DNA of 5,390 bases, taken from assembly GCA_024636425.1 (NCBI GenBank), contig JAGXHB010000172.1, forward strand, positions 1-5,390, given 5' to 3'. Both the position numbers and the translations under genes were made by a program. Under the pieces are notes generated by a model that had not been told where the DNA came from, searched no databases, and worked only from the letters and a program-made list of their open reading frames with translations. This document shows positions 3,937 to 5,390 of this stretch, piece by piece; the stretch's first letter is position 1, and each line of letters starts with the position of its first letter. The stretch comes from Roseobacter sp. (GTDB taxonomy: Bacteria > Pseudomonadota > Alphaproteobacteria > Rhodobacterales > Rhodobacteraceae).

Positions 3937-5390
3937 TCAGTCAGGGATGCCCGCGATCGCGAGTTGACGGAAATATTCATCCTCGAAATGCACCGCGGCG
4001 GGCGGCAGGCAGGCCCTGAGATAGCGGATCGTGACATGTGGCAACTGGTCGAGCAATCGCGCCGTAGCCTCCTGGGCTGCATCAATCCGTCCCAAGCGGA
4101 CATTCGCAGACGCCACCATGCGCCAGGGCCAGAGCACGCCGGGATGACGGCGCAGCCCTTCCTCGATCATCGCCAACCCTTCGGTCGGATCGCCGGCCCA
4201 GCGATAATGCGCGGCGGCGCGGCCAAAGGTAATCTGGTGCAGGAAGGGATCCAGCGGGCTAAGCCGCTCGGCCCTGTCGAACGCCTCCAGAGAACCCGTC
4301 ACGTCTCCCGTATATTGCCGCAGCCAGCCCAGCCTGATCCAGGCCCAGGCATTGTTGGGGTCAATGCTAAGAACGCGGTCGAGGAACGTCTGTGCCAGCG
4401 CCTTCTCAGGGCTCGCTTGCGAATAGGTGCCTGCGATGGCGATGAGGGTCGGCACGTGGTCGGTCACCTGTTCGGCCGCGCGTGTGGCGAGATCGAGCGC
4501 CCGTGCCCGTTCGGCAACGGGATCGGACGCCCACATATAGGTGTTCTGATGCGCGTGGACCCAGGCGCGCACCGCCATGGCAGGCAGGTAGTCCGGATCA
4601 CGCTGCAGCGCACGGTCCAGAAGCGCGCCGGCCTGAGCGTTCTCCGTCGGACGCAGCGACCAGAACAGCGGATAGGCTGTCAGCATCAGCTCATACGCGG
4701 TGCGGTCCCCTGGCGCACGCTGACTGGCCCGCACGATCTCTGCCGCCCGCAGGCTGGGCGAAACCTGCCCAGCCACCTGCTCGGCGATCCGGTCCTGCAG
4801 ATCGAACAGATCATCAAGCCGGTCATCAAAGCGTTCCGACCACAGCATGTGCCCGTCGGCGCCGCGCAAAAGCTGAGCTGAGATGCGCACCCGCTCACCG
4901 GCGCGGCGCACCGATCCCTCCAGCAGGTAATCCGCGCCCAGAAGCCGCGCTGCCTCGGGCACCGCCACGGTCTGACCGCGCAGCGCATAGGCGGATTGGC
5001 GAGCGATCACGTCGAAATCCCGGCTGCGGCTAAGCGCGCCGGTGATCTCTTCTACCACGCCCTCGGCGAACCTGTCGGTATCAGCGGCACCCAGTTCCTC
5101 GAAGGGCAACACCGCCATTGTCGCGCGATCCGTGACCTTTGACCTTGGCTCCACAGCGGTCTTTGTTTGAACGTGCATCCGCTCCTGACGCAGCCAGTCC
5201 TCGAACCCTTCCGACGCGAGATCGAAGCCCTGAAGGAAATCGCCACTTTCACGCAGCACTGTGACCGTGCCGTCTACCAGCCAGACCGCCTGCCGGTCTG
5301 CCTGAACATTGTTGCTCAGCGCCTTGCGGACAACGGATAGTTCCTGACGCAGCGAGGCGCGCGCCTGGTCTTCGCTGCGATCCGACCAAA
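3937..5390 (-). CDS. SARP-like / TolB-N / TPR regulator-type protein (N-terminus beyond window)
   Basis: The gene runs off the right edge; 483 residues are visible and the frame stays open to 5388 with no ATG, so the GTG at 5259 is not the start. Residue numbers below count from that GTG. The segment upstream of it (SDRSEDQARASLRQELSVV and on) and GFDLASEGFEDWLRQER (11-27) match the region after the winged-helix DNA-binding domain in SARP/BTAD-like activators. Residues about 47-175 form a TolB-N/FlgO-like domain: MAVLPFEEL, RFAEGVVEEITGALSR, LGADYLLEGSVRRAGERVRI, LWSERFDDRLDDLFDLQDRI. TPR-type helices follow: ALLDRALQRDPDY (212-224), FLDRVLSIDPNNAWAWIRLG (292-311), EAFDRAERLSPLDPF (325-339), MIEEGLRRHPG (364-374). 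The end, LAIAGIPD, resembles the usual end of these proteins, so the C-terminus is intact. It is probably a soluble regulator; targets are unknown. It is convergent with the operon and so not part of it. Confidence 0.85.
   Translation of the reverse strand, partial: WSDRSEDQARASLRQELSVVRKALSNNVQADRQAVWLVDGTVTVLRESGDFLQGFDLASEGFEDWLRQERMHVQTKTAVEPRSKVTDRATMAVLPFEELGAADTDRFAEGVVEEITGALSRSRDFDVIARQSAYALRGQTVAVPEAARLLGADYLLEGSVRRAGERVRISAQLLRGADGHMLWSERFDDRLDDLFDLQDRIAEQVAGQVSPSLRAAEIVRASQRAPGDRTAYELMLTAYPLFWSLRPTENAQAGALLDRALQRDPDYLPAMAVRAWVHAHQNTYMWASDPVAERARALDLATRAAEQVTDHVPTLIAIAGTYSQASPEKALAQTFLDRVLSIDPNNAWAWIRLGWLRQYTGDVTGSLEAFDRAERLSPLDPFLHQITFGRAAAHYRWAGDPTEGLAMIEEGLRRHPGVLWPWRMVASANVRLGRIDAAQEATARLLDQLPHVTIRYLRACLPPAAVHFEDEYFRQLAIAGIPD

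Noticed and set aside
3964..4881. 305-codon open frame on the + strand
   Set aside because: It is antisense to the TolB-N/TPR gene, whose domains are clear; the + strand translation has no recognisable domain.

Overview
The window looks like a chromosomal or plasmid accessory region of an alphaproteobacterium, most likely a Rhodobacteraceae/Roseobacter-type organism. It is GC-rich by eye and prefers G/C in third codon positions. Its gene content (RraA-type aldolase, fold-type I aminotransferase, SARP/TolB-N/TPR regulator, IS91 and IS5 remnants) is common in that group. The taxonomic call is an inference from style and content, not from a marker gene.

Left part (1 to about 1460): a scrap heap of decayed mobile DNA. 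In order it holds a C-terminal piece of a large serine recombinase, broken by an in-frame TAA and a frameshift; an orphan stretch of about 110 bp with a small CGATCCG repeat; a C-terminal piece of an IS91-family transposase that keeps its two catalytic tyrosines but has a Trp-to-TGA stop; and, continuing in the same frame, the first 54 residues of a receiver (CheY-like) domain. The receiver is cut just after its phospho-acceptor Asp by the truncated end of an IS5-family element on the opposite strand. None of these five pieces appears functional. Nothing is recognisable in 1-126.

Middle part (about 1460 to 3531): an intact two-gene operon on the + strand. The first gene is a PLP-dependent class I/II aminotransferase (1654-2847). 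Twelve bases later comes an RraA/HMG-aldolase-family protein (2860-3531) with the metal-site D-X20-R-D spacing. A transaminase feeding a 2-oxo acid into a pyruvate-forming aldolase or decarboxylase is a plausible small catabolic module. An imperfect inverted repeat with 9-bp arms sits directly upstream of the aminotransferase ribosome binding site and could be its operator.

Right part (3532 to 5390): a 405-bp gap between convergent genes holds only inverted repeats and no convincing gene. A long minus-strand gene then runs off the right edge. It encodes the end of a SARP-like N-terminal region, a TolB-N/FlgO-like domain and a TPR C-terminal half, a known architecture of putative regulators in alphaproteobacteria. 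I see no RNA genes, CRISPR array, or wholly novel system. The best leads are the aminotransferase-aldolase pair with its dyad and the layered junctions between mobile-element remnants.
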